64,000 nt of DNA from Proluteimonas luteida (GCF_021191695.1 NZ_JAIWPT010000002.1:186001-250000); one strand, 5' to 3'. Positions 35,603-46,579 are shown, counted from the first letter of the stretch. Notes: generated from the letters alone by a model not told the origin. Program-made: numbers and translations.

Positions 35603-36826
35603 TCAGTCCGCGTTCCACCACATCAGGAACTCGTGCCACAGGCGCTTGAAGAAGCCCGCTTCCTCGACCGCCTCCAGCGCGACCAGCGGACGCTCGGCGA
35701 TGACTTCGCCGTCGAGGGTCACGCGCACGGTGCCGATCTGCTGGCCCTTCTCGATCGGCGCGACGATCGTCTGCGGGATGTCCATCGTCGGCTTGAGCTG
35801 GGCGTACTTGCCGCGCGGCATGCTGACCAGCATCGGCTCGGCGACCCCGAGCTGGACTTCGTTGGCCTTGCCCTTCCACACCCGCTGGGTCGTGACCGGA
35901 GTGTCGGCATCGTAGACGGCATGGGTCTCGAAGAAGCGGAAGCCCCAGTTCAGCAGGGCCAGCGAGTCGGTCGCACGCTGCGCTTCGCTGGTCGAACCCA
36001 TGACCACCGAGATCAGCCGCTGGTCGCCGCGCTGGGCCGAGGCCAGCAGGCAGTAGCCGGCGCCGGAATGGTGGCCGGTCTTGATGCCGTCGACGCTGTC
36101 GTCGCGCCACAGCAGGCGGTTGCGGTTGCGCTGGGTGATCGGGCCGACGGTGAACTCGCGGATCTTGTTGTGTGCGTACTCCTCGGGGTAGTCGCGCACC
36201 ATCGCGCGGCCGAGGATCGCCAGGTCGCGCGCGGTCGAATAATGCTCCGGCTCCGACAGGCCGCTGGCGTTGGTGAAGTGGGTATTGGTCATGCCGATGC
36301 GCTTGGCATAGGCGTTCATCAGCTGGGCGAAGGCCTGCTCGGTGCCGGCGACGTGCTCGGCCAGCGCGATCGCGGCGTCGTTGCCCGACTGCACGACCAT
36401 GCCGATCTCCATGTCCAGCAGCGGCGCGGTCTGGTTGACCGGGAAGCCGCTGTAGCTGCCGTCGGTGCCCGCGCCGCCCTTGCGCCAGGCGTTCTCGGTC
36501 ATCAGCACCTGGTCGTCGGGCTTGATCTTGCCGGCGGCCAGTTCGGCGGCGATCACGTAGCTGGTCATCACCTTGGTGATGCTGGCCGGCTCGACGCGTT
36601 CGTCGGGGTTGTGGCTGGCGAGAACCTGACCGGTGGCGTAGTCCATCAGCAGCCAGGCGCTGCCGGTCACCTCCGGCGGCGGCGGGGTCGGCAACTCGTC
36701 GCTGAGTGCGGTCGCCGGCGCGGCAGCGGCGGGCTGCGGCGCGGGATCCTGGGCAATGGCGGCACCGAACAGCGCGGTGGCAGCGGCGGCCAGCAGCACA
36801 CGCGAAACGAAAACGGACACTTTCAT
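35603..36826 (-). CDS. dacC: D-alanyl-D-alanine carboxypeptidase (PBP5/6 family)
   Basis: 407 aa periplasmic DD-carboxypeptidase, trimming the terminal D-Ala of peptidoglycan. A signal peptide (about 1-25, AIAQ) and Pro/Ala linker precede the S11 domain with active-site Ser82-Ile-Thr-Lys, SGN and KTGHHSGAG motifs. The C-terminal beta domain ends in an amphipathic tail ([16 protein letters not shown]) that anchors the enzyme to the inner membrane. It corresponds to dacA/dacC of enterobacteria by position. The upstream GGAG supports the ATG at 36826. Confidence 0.95.
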   Translation of the reverse strand: MKVSVFVSRVLLAAAATALFGAAIAQDPAPQPAAAAPATALSDELPTPPPPEVTGSAWLLMDYATGQVLASHNPDERVEPASITKVMTSYVIAAELAAGKIKPDDQVLMTENAWRKGGAGTDGSYSGFPVNQTAPLLDMEIGMVVQSGNDAAIALAEHVAGTEQAFAQLMNAYAKRIGMTNTHFTNASGLSEPEHYSTARDLAILGRAMVRDYPEEYAHNKIREFTVGPITQRNRNRLLWRDDSVDGIKTGHHSGAGYCLLASAQRGDQRLISVVMGSTSEAQRATDSLALLNWGFRFFETHAVYDADTPVTTQRVWKGKANEVQLGVAEPMLVSMPRGKYAQLKPTMDIPQTIVAPIEKGQQIGTVRVTLDGEVIAERPLVALEAVEEAGFFKRLWHEFLMWWNAD

Positions 36827-36899
36827 CTGGGGCGGAACTCCGGAATGCCGGCCACGGCAGGCCGACGGGTGACAGACAGGTTCAATCGCGGGCCGCGGA

Positions 36900-38297
36900 T
36901 CAGTCGCGGACCACGGTAGGCGCGCCGAAGCCGAGGCCGGCGACGCGCGAGGACATCTCGGCGACGCGGGCCGCGTCCAGCGGCCCGACGCGCAGGCGCC
37001 AGACGGGCTTGCCGGCGGCCTGGCCACCGTGCAGCGCGGCACCGGCGATGCCGGCCCCACGCAACTGCGCCAGCGCACGCTCGGCATTGGCACGCGCCCC
37101 GAAGGCCGCGACCTGCAGGGTCACGCCGGCCGATGCCGCCGGAGCCGGAGCCGGGGCCGCAACAGCGGCGGGGGGCGACGGCGCTGCAGGCGTGGAAGCC
37201 GTCGGCGCCGCGGCCGCGACCGGCGTTTCGGGCGCCGGATGGATCGGCACCTGGCGACCGTTCTCCAGCCGCAGGCCGCGCGCAGCAAGCCATGCGTCGA
37301 AATCGTCGGCGGTCATGACCCGCCCGTCCTGGTACATGTTGAAACGCCCGTCGCCGGCATGCGGCGCGGGCGACGGCGCCGGACGCTCGCCGGCCTGGGC
37401 ACTGGCGATCGGCAGGGCCTCGACGATGGCGTCGATGACGGTGGCCGTCCCGCTCGCCGCTGCAGGCGCCGCGGGCGGCGCGGCAGCGGGCGCCGTGGCA
37501 ACGGCCGCACGAGTGTTGCGGCGCGCGGCGCGGCGCGACGCCGGCGCGGTGGCGACCTGCGAAGCGGGCACCGGCACCACGTCGGGTGCAGGCGCGGGCG
37601 TGGCGGCGACCGCGTCGTAGCCATGGCGCGCATCCTCGCCCGGGCTCAGCGCGCGCACCTCCACCCGCCCGGTGCCGGCCGGATGGACGCCGATCTTCAC
37701 CGCCGCCGCATAGCTCAGGTCGACGACGCGGCCTTCGTGGAACGGGCCGCGGTCGTTGACCCGCACGATCACCGATTGCCCGGTATCGAGGTTGGTCACC
37801 CGGGCGAAGCTGGGCAGCGGCAGCGACTTGTGCGCGGCGGTGAACGCGTACATGTCGTAGACCTCCTGGTTGGAGGTGCGGCGGCCGTGGAACTTGGCAC
37901 CGTAGTACGACGCGGTGCCGGTCTCGACGAACTCGCTGTGATCGTCGAGCACGTGGTACTCCTTGCCCAGCACCCGGTACGGCGAACGGTTGCCGACCGG
38001 CGAGCGCGGCAGGTCGACCACCTCCGGCTCGGGGATCAGGTCGACGTTGGGCAGGTAGTCCGGCAGCGAGTCCGGCACACCGGGCCGGTACAGGCCGCCG
38101 GCGGTGTAGTGGCCGCGCGTCGAGGGGTCCTCCTGCGCAGGCGGATACGGCGACACCCGGCGGGTGCCGGGTGCATGCGCGGTGCCCGCGGCGGCCGGCG
38201 CCGCGACGCGCGTCGCGGCGGTACCGTCGGACTTCTTCTGCGTACCGGCGCAGCCCGCCAGCAGGACGACCGCCGCCAGCGGCAGCAGCCATCGCAT
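36900..38297 (-). CDS. rlpA: Septal ring lytic transglycosylase RlpA
   Basis: 465 aa outer-membrane lipoprotein (lipobox LAGC, Cys16) that cleaves peptide-free glycan at the septum. The double-psi beta-barrel domain (about 125-215) includes GTASYYGAKFHGRRTSNQE, with the family catalytic acid expected in the VIVRVNDRGPF region. A long Ala/Pro-rich linker leads to a C-terminal SPOR domain (about 390-465) that binds denuded glycan. The start codon overlaps the mltB stop (TGATG). Confidence 0.93.
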   Translation of the reverse strand: MRWLLPLAAVVLLAGCAGTQKKSDGTAATRVAAPAAAGTAHAPGTRRVSPYPPAQEDPSTRGHYTAGGLYRPGVPDSLPDYLPNVDLIPEPEVVDLPRSPVGNRSPYRVLGKEYHVLDDHSEFVETGTASYYGAKFHGRRTSNQEVYDMYAFTAAHKSLPLPSFARVTNLDTGQSVIVRVNDRGPFHEGRVVDLSYAAAVKIGVHPAGTGRVEVRALSPGEDARHGYDAVAATPAPAPDVVPVPASQVATAPASRRAARRNTRAAVATAPAAAPPAAPAAASGTATVIDAIVEALPIASAQAGERPAPSPAPHAGDGRFNMYQDGRVMTADDFDAWLAARGLRLENGRQVPIHPAPETPVAAAAPTASTPAAPSPPAAVAAPAPAPAASAGVTLQVAAFGARANAERALAQLRGAGIAGAALHGGQAAGKPVWRLRVGPLDAARVAEMSSRVAGLGFGAPTVVRD

Positions 38298-39427
38298 CAC
38301 GGACCGACCCCGGCGCGGATCGCCTGCGCCAGCTGATGCACCGACAGCGAATACATGGGCGAGCGGTTGTAGCGGGTGATCACGTAGAAATTGCGGTAGG
38401 CCAGCCAGTACTCCATGCCGGCGTCGCCATCGAGCGACAGCAGGGTCGCGCCCTCGGCGACCGGCTCGCCCGGCAGCGGCCGGTAGCCGCGCGCGGCAAG
38501 ATCCTCGAGCGGATACACCGGCTCCCAGTTCTCGGGCTTGAAGTCCGCGGCCGACGGGTCGCGCTGCGCGCGGGCGACCACGGGGCCGCCACGCTCCCAG
38601 CCATGGACCACGAAATAGTTGGCGATCGAGGCGAACACGTCGGGCTTGTGGGTCAGCAGGTCGCGGCGGCCGTCGCCGTCGCCGTCCTGTGCCCACAGCC
38701 GATAGCTCGACGGCATGAACTGGCCCATGCCCATCGCGCCGGCATAGCTGCCCTTGAGCTGCAGGATGTCGAGCTGCGGTTCGGCCTTCTCCAGCGCGAA
38801 CAGCTGCGCCAGCTCGGCGGCGAAGAACGGCGCCCGCGGCGGATAGTCGAAGCCCAGCGTGACCAGCGCGTCGATCACCTTCCAGTTGCCGGTGATGCGC
38901 CCGTAACTGGTTTCCACCCCGATGATCGCGACGATGTACTCGGCCGGCACGCCGGTCCCGGCGGCGACCCGGTCGAGCGCGGCGCGGTTCTCGCGGTAGA
39001 ACGCCACGCCGCCGTTGATGCGCGCGTCGTTGATGAAGATCGGGCGGTAGTCGCGCCACGGGCGCACGGCCTCGGCCGGGCGGCTGATCGCGGTGAGGAT
39101 CGGCTGCTGCACCGTGGCCTGGGCCAGTACGCGGCGGATGTGCGCCGGGTCGACGCCATAGGTCTGCGCGGTCCAGGCGACGAAGTTGTCGACGCGCTGC
39201 GCGCGCGGGATCGCCGGATCGGTCACCGACGCGGGCGCGCTCGGCCGCTCCTCGGGCTGCGGGACGCTGGGCAGCAGTGCGCCGGCCGGTCGTTCCGGCT
39301 CGGGCAGCGGCGTGATCGCCTCGTAGTCGTCGGCTTGCGCCGCGGAAGGATTGACCGGGGTGACGCAGGCCACGAGGGCGAGCGGCAGCAGTCCAGCGGC
39401 GAGTCGGAAATACGGGCGTCGGCTCAT
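38297..39427 (-). CDS. mltB: Membrane-bound lytic murein transglycosylase B
   Basis: 376 aa lipoprotein (LALVAC near residues 16-21). The Slt35-type catalytic domain shows Glu172 in GVETSYGR, the acid that drives 1,6-anhydro formation. The GAMGMGQFMPSSY and DGDGRRDL segments match the EF-hand-like calcium loop region of Slt35. It forms a coupled pair with rlpA, and both follow rodA. The first 18 codons of a longer frame (to 39481) lack lipoprotein character, so Met at 39427 is chosen. Confidence 0.94.
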   Translation of the reverse strand: MSRRPYFRLAAGLLPLALVACVTPVNPSAAQADDYEAITPLPEPERPAGALLPSVPQPEERPSAPASVTDPAIPRAQRVDNFVAWTAQTYGVDPAHIRRVLAQATVQQPILTAISRPAEAVRPWRDYRPIFINDARINGGVAFYRENRAALDRVAAGTGVPAEYIVAIIGVETSYGRITGNWKVIDALVTLGFDYPPRAPFFAAELAQLFALEKAEPQLDILQLKGSYAGAMGMGQFMPSSYRLWAQDGDGDGRRDLLTHKPDVFASIANYFVVHGWERGGPVVARAQRDPSAADFKPENWEPVYPLEDLAARGYRPLPGEPVAEGATLLSLDGDAGMEYWLAYRNFYVITRYNRSPMYSLSVHQLAQAIRAGVGP

Positions 39428-39553
39428 CGGGCGCGAGGTTAGCATGCAGGCGCGCAACGTCGGCAACCACGTGCGCGCCACGGTTTCGCTGCGGTCAGGC
39501 TCGGCGTCGCGGCCGGCGGCGTTTCTTCCCGAAATTTCCCCCGGCGGTATTGC

Positions 39554-40666
39554 TCAGCGGCGTTTCTGCCGGTTGCCCGACGCGACCGCCATGACCACGC
39601 CGAAACCCGCCAGCAGCGACACCGCCGCGGTGCCGCCGAAACTCAGCAGCGGCATCGGCACGCCGACTACCGGCAGCAGGCCGGAGATCATGCCGCCGTT
39701 GACGATGACGTAGACGAACATCGCCAGCCCGAGGCTGCCGACCAGCAGCCGCGAGAAGCCGTCGCGGCCCTCGCTGGCGATCCACAGGCAGCGGCCGACG
39801 ACGAACAGGTACAAGGCCAGGGTGACGACGACGCCGAACCAGCCGAACTCCTCGCTGAGCACCGCGAACACGAAGTCGGTGGTGTGCTCGGGCACGTAGT
39901 TCAGGTGCGACTGCGAGCCGTCGCCCCAGCCCTGCCCGCGCAACCCGCCCGAGCCGATCGCGATCTTCGACTGGATGATGTTCCAGCCGGTGCCCAGCGG
40001 ATCGGATTCGGGATCGAGGAAGGTCAGGATGCGGTCCTTCTGGTACTGCTGCAGGTAGAACAGCCAGGCCAGCGGCGCGCCCGCCGCCGCGATCGCCGCG
40101 CCGCCGGCGAACCACCACCAGGACAGGCCGGCCAGGTACAGCGCGAACGCACCGCCGGACGCGACCAGGATCGCGGTGCCGAAGTCGGGCTGCAGCAGCA
40201 CCAGACCGGTCGGCACGCCGATGATCGCCAGCGTCACCGCGACCGTGCCCAGCCGGGGCGGCATCGCGTTCTGGCCCAGCCACCAGGCCGCCATCATCGG
40301 CAGCGACAGCTTCATCAGCTCGGCCGGCTGGACGTAGAACACGCCCAGGTTCAGCCAGTGCTGGCCGCTGCGCCCGGTGCCGACGAACAGCACCGCCACC
40401 AGCGGCAGCAGCGACGCCGCGTAGACCAGCGGCGTGAACCTCCGCAGCTGGATCGCCGGGATCCGCGACAGCAGCCACATCGCGCCGAGGCCGACGCCGT
40501 AGCGCGAGGCCTGCGAGGCGACCATCGCCGTGTTCTGCCCGCTGGCGCTGTGCAGCACCGCCAGGCCGATGCCCATCAGCGCCAGCAGCGCGGCCAGCAG
40601 CGGCCAGTCGAGGGTGCGCACGAAGCGGTGCAGCATGTCCAGCAGCCAGCGCAGGATCACGTTCAT
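39554..40666 (-). CDS. rodA: SEDS glycosyltransferase RodA
   Basis: 370 aa, ten helices. RodA polymerises lipid II glycan for lateral wall growth together with PBP2. SEDS signatures are visible: the QPDFGTA loop with the essential Asp, DPLGTGWNIIQSKIAIGSGG and PLLSFGGTAAVSLL. The start overlaps the mrdA stop by four bases (ATGA), coupling translation of the RodA-PBP2 pair. Confidence 0.96.
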   Translation of the reverse strand: MNVILRWLLDMLHRFVRTLDWPLLAALLALMGIGLAVLHSASGQNTAMVASQASRYGVGLGAMWLLSRIPAIQLRRFTPLVYAASLLPLVAVLFVGTGRSGQHWLNLGVFYVQPAELMKLSLPMMAAWWLGQNAMPPRLGTVAVTLAIIGVPTGLVLLQPDFGTAILVASGGAFALYLAGLSWWWFAGGAAIAAAGAPLAWLFYLQQYQKDRILTFLDPESDPLGTGWNIIQSKIAIGSGGLRGQGWGDGSQSHLNYVPEHTTDFVFAVLSEEFGWFGVVVTLALYLFVVGRCLWIASEGRDGFSRLLVGSLGLAMFVYVIVNGGMISGLLPVVGVPMPLLSFGGTAAVSLLAGFGVVMAVASGNRQKRR

Positions 40667-42669
40667 CGCGGCGCCACCCCGGGGAACTGCCCGTTGGCGT
40701 CGCGCGGCACGGTGCGCACGCCGCCGGTCACCGTGTCGAACGACGGCTCGGCCTCCAGCACCGCGCCGGGATTGGCCGCGACCACCGTGCGCGGCGCGCC
40801 GGTGGCCGGGTCGATCTCGATCTCCGGCATCCTGCCCAGCAGCCATGCGTCGAAGATCTTGCGTGCGATCGGCGCGGCGATGGTGCCGCCGTAGCCGCCG
40901 TGCTCGACGATGACCGACAGCGCGATCGTCGGGTTCTCCGCCGGCGCGTAGCCGACGAACAGCGCCTGGTGGCGCAGGTGGTAGGGCAGGTTGCGCGGAT
41001 CCATGCTGGCGCTGCCGCGGCGGCTGACGCGCTGCGCGGTGCCGGTCTTGCCGGCCATGCGGTACTCGGCGCCGATCGCCATGCGGGTGCCGGTGCCGCG
41101 ACCGTGGATCGTGTTGATCATGCCCTCCTGGACCGCGCGCAGGTGGTCGGGCCGCTCGGTGATCGGGTGCGGCGCGGGCCGCGCGACCGCGGTCCACGGC
41201 GCGTCGAAACCATCGCGCCGCTCCGCCGCCAGGTGCAGCGGGTGGAGCTCCCCGCCGTTGGCGATCGCCGCGGTGCCGCGCGCGAGCTGCAGCGCGGTCG
41301 CGATCCAGTAGCCCTGGCCGATGCCGGCGATGACCGTCTCGCCGGCATACCAGGGCTCGCGCGAGCGGCTGGCCTTGAACGCCGGCGACGGCACCACGCC
41401 GGGGTTCTCGCCAAGCAGGTCGATGCCGGTCGGCTGGCCGAAGCCGTAGACCGCCATGTACTGGTCGAAGCGCTCGATGCCCATCTCGTAGGCGAGCTGG
41501 TAGTAGTAGTAGTTGATCGAGCGCGCGATCGAATCGCGCAGGTCGGTCCAGCCGGCGCCGCGCGCGGCGTCGCGGTAGCCGCGGCGCTGGCCGGGGATGA
41601 AGAACTCGCCGGTCGAGAACACCCGGCTGGCCGGCGTGCGCAGGCCGCTGTCGACCCCGGCCAGGGCGACGAAGGGCTTGATCGTCGAGCCGGGCGGGCC
41701 GCCGCCGAGCACGTTGCGGTTGAACAGCGGCCGCGCCGGGTCGTCCATCAGCCGGCGGTAGTCGGCATGCGAGATGCCGTTGACGAACAGGTTGGGGTCG
41801 AAGCTGGGCAGGCTGACCATGCCCAGCACGTCGCCGGTCGCCGGGTCCACCGCCACCGCCGAGCCGTGCAGGCCGCCGAAGGCCAGCACCATCGCCTGCT
41901 GCAGGTCGGCGTCGACGCTCAGCCGCAGGTCGGTGCCGGCGGTCGCCGGCTGCAGTCCGAGCCGGCGCAGCGCGCGGCCCTCGACGTTGGTCTCGACCTG
42001 TTCGTAGCCGATGCTGCCGCGCAGGATGTCGTCGTAGTAGCGCTCCAGCCCGGTGCGGCCGGTCTGCGGGAACAGCAGGTGCGCGGCGCCGTAGCGCGCC
42101 ACGTCGTTGTCGTCGGTGCGACCGACGTAGCCGACCACGTGCGCGAACAGGTCGCCGTAGGGATAGTGGCGGTTGAGGTAGGGCACGACCTCGACGCCGG
42201 GGAAGCGCCACTGGTTCAGCGCGAAGCGCGCCATCTCGTCCTCGCTGACCCGCAGCTTCAGGGTCACCGCGTGGAAGCCGCGCTTGGCCCGGCGCTCACG
42301 CTCGAAGCGGGCGATGTCGTCGGGCGACAGGGCGATGATCCGCGACAGCTCGGCCACCAGCACGCGCGGGTCGCCGGCGTCCTCGGGGGTCACGTCGAGC
42401 CGGTAGGCCTGTTCGTTGTCGGCGAGGATGCGGCCCTTGCGGTCGTAGATCAGCCCGCGTCCGGGCACCACGGGCCGCGGCTTGATGCGGTTGGCCTCCG
42501 AGCGCGTGGCGTAGAGGTCGTGGTCGACGACCTGCAGCTTGAAGTACCAGCCGGCCAGGCCGCCGATCGCGAGCACCACGACGGCGAAGCCGATCAGCGC
42601 GCGCTGCCGGAACGTCGCCGCCTCGACGGCGTTGTCGCGGATGTTGCGGCTGGCGCGCCGTTTCGCCAT
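40663..42669 (-). CDS. mrdA: Penicillin-binding protein 2 (transpeptidase)
   Basis: 668 aa class B PBP. A single N-terminal membrane helix (about 24-45), pedestal domain, and transpeptidase domain with Ser328-Thr-Ile-Lys, a SIN motif in ARSINYYYYQLAYEMG, and Lys541-Thr-Gly. It cross-links wall made by RodA under MreBCD control. It follows mreD by 6 bp and overlaps rodA. Confidence 0.96.
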   Translation of the reverse strand: MAKRRASRNIRDNAVEAATFRQRALIGFAVVVLAIGGLAGWYFKLQVVDHDLYATRSEANRIKPRPVVPGRGLIYDRKGRILADNEQAYRLDVTPEDAGDPRVLVAELSRIIALSPDDIARFERERRAKRGFHAVTLKLRVSEDEMARFALNQWRFPGVEVVPYLNRHYPYGDLFAHVVGYVGRTDDNDVARYGAAHLLFPQTGRTGLERYYDDILRGSIGYEQVETNVEGRALRRLGLQPATAGTDLRLSVDADLQQAMVLAFGGLHGSAVAVDPATGDVLGMVSLPSFDPNLFVNGISHADYRRLMDDPARPLFNRNVLGGGPPGSTIKPFVALAGVDSGLRTPASRVFSTGEFFIPGQRRGYRDAARGAGWTDLRDSIARSINYYYYQLAYEMGIERFDQYMAVYGFGQPTGIDLLGENPGVVPSPAFKASRSREPWYAGETVIAGIGQGYWIATALQLARGTAAIANGGELHPLHLAAERRDGFDAPWTAVARPAPHPITERPDHLRAVQEGMINTIHGRGTGTRMAIGAEYRMAGKTGTAQRVSRRGSASMDPRNLPYHLRHQALFVGYAPAENPTIALSVIVEHGGYGGTIAAPIARKIFDAWLLGRMPEIEIDPATGAPRTVVAANPGAVLEAEPSFDTVTGGVRTVPRDANGQFPGVAPR

Positions 42670-42675
42670 CGCCGC

Positions 42676-43155
42676 TCAGGCCTTGCGCCCGAAGCGCAGC
42701 GCGTCCAGCACCAGATAGACCGGTGCCCACAGCAGCATGCCGACCAGCGGCGCCAGCCAGTAGGTCCACGGCAGCTGCGGCACGCCCAGCGCCAGATGCA
42801 CCGCCGCGCTGACCACCCGGTCGTTGAGCAGCAGGCCGCCGACCACCAGCGCCTGCTGCGCCAGCGGGAAGAACCGCAGCTGCGAGCGGAAGCGCTGCAG
42901 GATGAAGCTCATCACCACCAGCCGCAGCGCCTGCTCGCCGAGCAGGCCGCCGAACGCGAGGTCGCCGACCAGCCCCAGCGCGAACGCGACCCCGAGGCCG
43001 ACCCGCTCGGGCGCTTCGAGCACCCAGTAGGCGACCGCCAGCGCCAGCCAGAACGGACGCAGCGGCTGCAGTTCCGCGGGCAGCGGCAGCAGTCCCAGCA
43101 ACAGCGCGAGCAGCACGCTGGCCGGCAGCAGCCAGGGATTGCGACGCCGGCTCAC
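42676..43155 (-). CDS. mreD: Rod shape-determining protein MreD
   Basis: 159 aa integral membrane protein with five to six helices; MreD homologues bridge MreC to the elongasome. The start is GTG, overlapping the mreC stop (GTGA). Typical features are the LRPFWLALAVAYWVLEAPERVGLG segment, spanned here in part, and a conserved charged end RFGRKA. Position and size fit the family. Confidence 0.92.
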   Translation of the reverse strand: MSRRRNPWLLPASVLLALLLGLLPLPAELQPLRPFWLALAVAYWVLEAPERVGLGVAFALGLVGDLAFGGLLGEQALRLVVMSFILQRFRSQLRFFPLAQQALVVGGLLLNDRVVSAAVHLALGVPQLPWTYWLAPLVGMLLWAPVYLVLDALRFGRKA

Positions 43156-44216
43156 CGGCGCTCCCCCGCGGGCGGCGTTGCCGGCGCGCCGGACGTGGAT
43201 GGCGAAACGTCCGCGGGCGCCGGCACCGCGTCGTCGGCAGGCGTGGCGCCCGGCGGCGCGCTTTCCGCCTGCGCCCCGTCCGTCGCGGCCGCATCGGCAT
43301 CCCCGGTTGCCGCCGCAGCCGCCTCGGCCTCGGCCCGCGCAGCGGCTTCGGCATCGAGATCGGCGGTGGTCACCGGTACGATCAGGTCGCGCAACAGCAG
43401 CACGTCGCGGCCGCGATCGAGCTGTGCCGCCGGTTCCAGGTCGCCGACCAGGAAGGCGCGGCTGTCGTCGGGCTCCAGCGCAGTGATCGTGCCGACCGGA
43501 AAACCCGGCGGGAAGCGCCCGCCCAGGCCCGAGGTCACCACGGTATCGCCGACCTCGACATCGGCCGACAACGGCACGTGCCGCAGCAGCAGCCGGTCGG
43601 CGCGGCCGCTGCCGTAGGCGACCAGGCGCACGCCGTTGCGGGCGATCAGCACCGGCACCGCATGCTCGAGATCGGTCAGCAGCAGCACCGTCGCCGTCGA
43701 CGGGGTCACCGAGATCACCTGCCCGAGCAACCCGCCGGCGTCGATCACGCTCTGGCCCTCGCGCACGCCGTTGCGGCTGCCGGCGTTGAGCAGCAGGCGC
43801 TGGCGCGTGGGGTCCTGGTCGACATTGAGGATCGGTGCCAGCTGCACGTCGAGGCTGCCCTGCTCCACCGCGCCCAGCAGGCTGCGCAGGCGCGCGTTCT
43901 CGACCGCCTCGACCCGCAGCCGGGCCTGGCCGGCGTTGAGCACCAGCAACTCGTTGCGCAGGCGGCGGTTGTCGGCGGCCAGCTGGGAACGGGTCGCGGC
44001 GTCGTTGCGCACGCTCTCGCCCAGCCGCGACGGCAGGCCGGCCAGCCACCACAGCGGCTGCATCGCGATACTGGCGTGGTCGCGGAACTGGGTCAGCCAG
44101 CCGCCGCGGTGGTCGGCGACGATCAGCCCCAGCGACAGTGCCAGGTACGCCAGCAGCCGCAGGGTGCCGGCGACATCGCCGGGCCTGGGAGCGGGGGATC
44201 TGGCATGGGAAGACAT
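43152..44216 (-). CDS. mreC: Rod shape-determining protein MreC
   Basis: 354 aa. A membrane helix at about 20-38, a coiled coil at about 75-115, and a double beta-barrel periplasmic domain (about 120-285) with GGLLGQVISVTPSTATVLLLTD wording. A disordered Ala/Glu/Pro-rich C-terminal tail of about 65 residues is longer than in E. coli. MreC activates PBP2. It follows mreB after 111 bp containing a G-rich repeat on the opposite strand. Confidence 0.95.
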   Translation of the reverse strand: MSSHARSPAPRPGDVAGTLRLLAYLALSLGLIVADHRGGWLTQFRDHASIAMQPLWWLAGLPSRLGESVRNDAATRSQLAADNRRLRNELLVLNAGQARLRVEAVENARLRSLLGAVEQGSLDVQLAPILNVDQDPTRQRLLLNAGSRNGVREGQSVIDAGGLLGQVISVTPSTATVLLLTDLEHAVPVLIARNGVRLVAYGSGRADRLLLRHVPLSADVEVGDTVVTSGLGGRFPPGFPVGTITALEPDDSRAFLVGDLEPAAQLDRGRDVLLLRDLIVPVTTADLDAEAAARAEAEAAAAATGDADAAATDGAQAESAPPGATPADDAVPAPADVSPSTSGAPATPPAGERR

Positions 44217-44225
44217 GGAAGGGCC

Positions 44226-44255
44226 GGGATTGGGGAGTCGGGAATGGGGATTGGG
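44226..44255 (+). repeat. G-quadruplex-type motif in the mreB-mreC gap
   Basis: Five runs of three to four G separated by 3-4 nt (GGG-ATT-GGGG-AGTC-GGG-AAT-GGGG-ATT-GGG). The G-rich strand is the template strand for mreC transcription. GGGATTGGG-style repeats are also common intergenic sequence in this family. Confidence 0.6.
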
Positions 44256-44327
44256 AACGGCACGGCCCCCGTCACGCTACCGCACCGTCCCGAGCCCTCG
44301 GCGCGGGCCGATGCCCGGCCCGCGACC

Positions 44328-45407
<1,080 letters not shown>

Positions 45408-45417
45408 CTAGCCTAGC

Positions 45418-45439
45418 AAAAAAGCCGCCGTCCCGCGGC
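45418..45439 (-). terminator. Terminator-like hairpin upstream of mreB
   Basis: On the minus strand GCCGC, a 6-nt loop and GCGGC are followed directly by six T residues (45423-45418), the form of an intrinsic terminator reading toward mreB, 46 nt before its ATG. No minus-strand gene lies upstream to be terminated, so it could be a leader attenuator or protect mreB from antisense read-through. Confidence 0.4.
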
Positions 45440-45576
45440 CCCGGGACGCCCCGGATTGCGCTCGCGCGGCGGCCGCGGGCCGTGCCCGCCGGGCCCCGCC
45501 CGGACACCGCCGCGCTGGCCCGGGCCACCCCGGCGGGCTAACCTATCGCCCACTCCCCGCTACGAGCTGCGCGCCG

Positions 45577-46524
45577 ATGTCTGCACTGATCTGTGGTTCC
45601 CTGGCCTACGACACCATCATGGTGTTCCCCGACCAGTTCAAGAACCACATCCTGCCCGACAAGGTGCACATCCTGAACGTCTCGTTCCTGGTACCACGGA
45701 TGCGCCGCGAGTTCGGCGGCTGCGCCGGCAACATCGCCTACAACCTCAAGCTGCTCGGCGGCGACCCGATCCCGATGGGCACCGTCGGCCAGGATTTCGG
45801 CCCCTACCGCGAATGGTTCGAGGAGCTGGGCATCGACCTGTCGCAGATCCGCGAGATCCCGGACCTGTTCACGCCGCAGGCCTTCATCACCACCGACCAC
45901 GACAACAACCAGATCACCGCCTTCCACCCGGGCGCGATGATGCGCAGCCACGAGAACCACGTGAAGGACGTGCCCGGGGTGACCATCGGCCTGGTCGGCC
46001 CCGACGGCCGCGAGGGCATGCTGCAGAACGCGCGCGAGTTCTTCGATGGCGGGGTGCCGTTCGTGTTCGACCCGGGCCAGGCGATGCCGCTGTTCAACGG
46101 CGAGGAACTGCGCCAGTTCATCGAGCTGGCCAATTACGTGATCGTCAACGACTACGAGTCCAACCTGCTGCAGGAACGCACCGGCTGGGACGAGACGGTC
46201 ATCGCCGGCAAGGTCACCGCCTATATCTGCACGCGCGGGCCCAAGGGCGTGGTGATCCATGCCGAAGGCACCACCCACGACGTGCCGCCTGCGCACGAGC
46301 GCCGGGTCACCGACCCGACCGGCTGCGGCGACGCCTTCCGCGCCGGCCTGCTGTTCGGCATCGAGAAGGGCTACGACTGGCCGACCATCGGCCGCATCGG
46401 CAACCTGATGGGCGCCCTCAAGGTCGAGCACCCCGGCACCCAGAACCAGCGCTTCGACTACGAGGAATTCTCGCTGCAGTTCCGGCAGCAGTTCGGGTAT
46501 TCGCTGGAGAGCAAGAACGGCTGA
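45577..46524 (+). CDS. PfkB-family sugar/nucleoside kinase (adenosine-kinase-like)
   Basis: 315 aa ribokinase-fold kinase. The N-terminal GGCAGNIAYNLKLLGGDP is the PfkB substrate site, and VTDPTGCGDAFRAG the anion hole with catalytic Asp252. The sequence resembles bacterial adenosine-kinase-like enzymes more than ribokinase, but the substrate is uncertain. Divergent from mreB; a TAACCT lies about 32 bp before the ATG. A strong hairpin follows the stop. Confidence 0.85.
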   Translation: MSALICGSLAYDTIMVFPDQFKNHILPDKVHILNVSFLVPRMRREFGGCAGNIAYNLKLLGGDPIPMGTVGQDFGPYREWFEELGIDLSQIREIPDLFTPQAFITTDHDNNQITAFHPGAMMRSHENHVKDVPGVTIGLVGPDGREGMLQNAREFFDGGVPFVFDPGQAMPLFNGEELRQFIELANYVIVNDYESNLLQERTGWDETVIAGKVTAYICTRGPKGVVIHAEGTTHDVPPAHERRVTDPTGCGDAFRAGLLFGIEKGYDWPTIGRIGNLMGALKVEHPGTQNQRFDYEEFSLQFRQQFGYSLESKNG

Positions 46525-46550
46525 GCTTGGCCGGCATTGCGAGGTAGAAA

Positions 46551-46579
46551 GATCAGGGCGCCGAATCGGCGCCCTGATC
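46551..46579. terminator. Strong hairpin after the PfkB-family kinase
   Basis: Arms GATCAGGGCGCCGA (46551-46564) and TCGGCGCCCTGATC (46566-46579) pair perfectly, so about 12 bp with a short loop can form. There is no T-run on the plus strand. Likely transcript end or stabiliser for the kinase gene; the orphan gene converges from the right. Confidence 0.55.
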
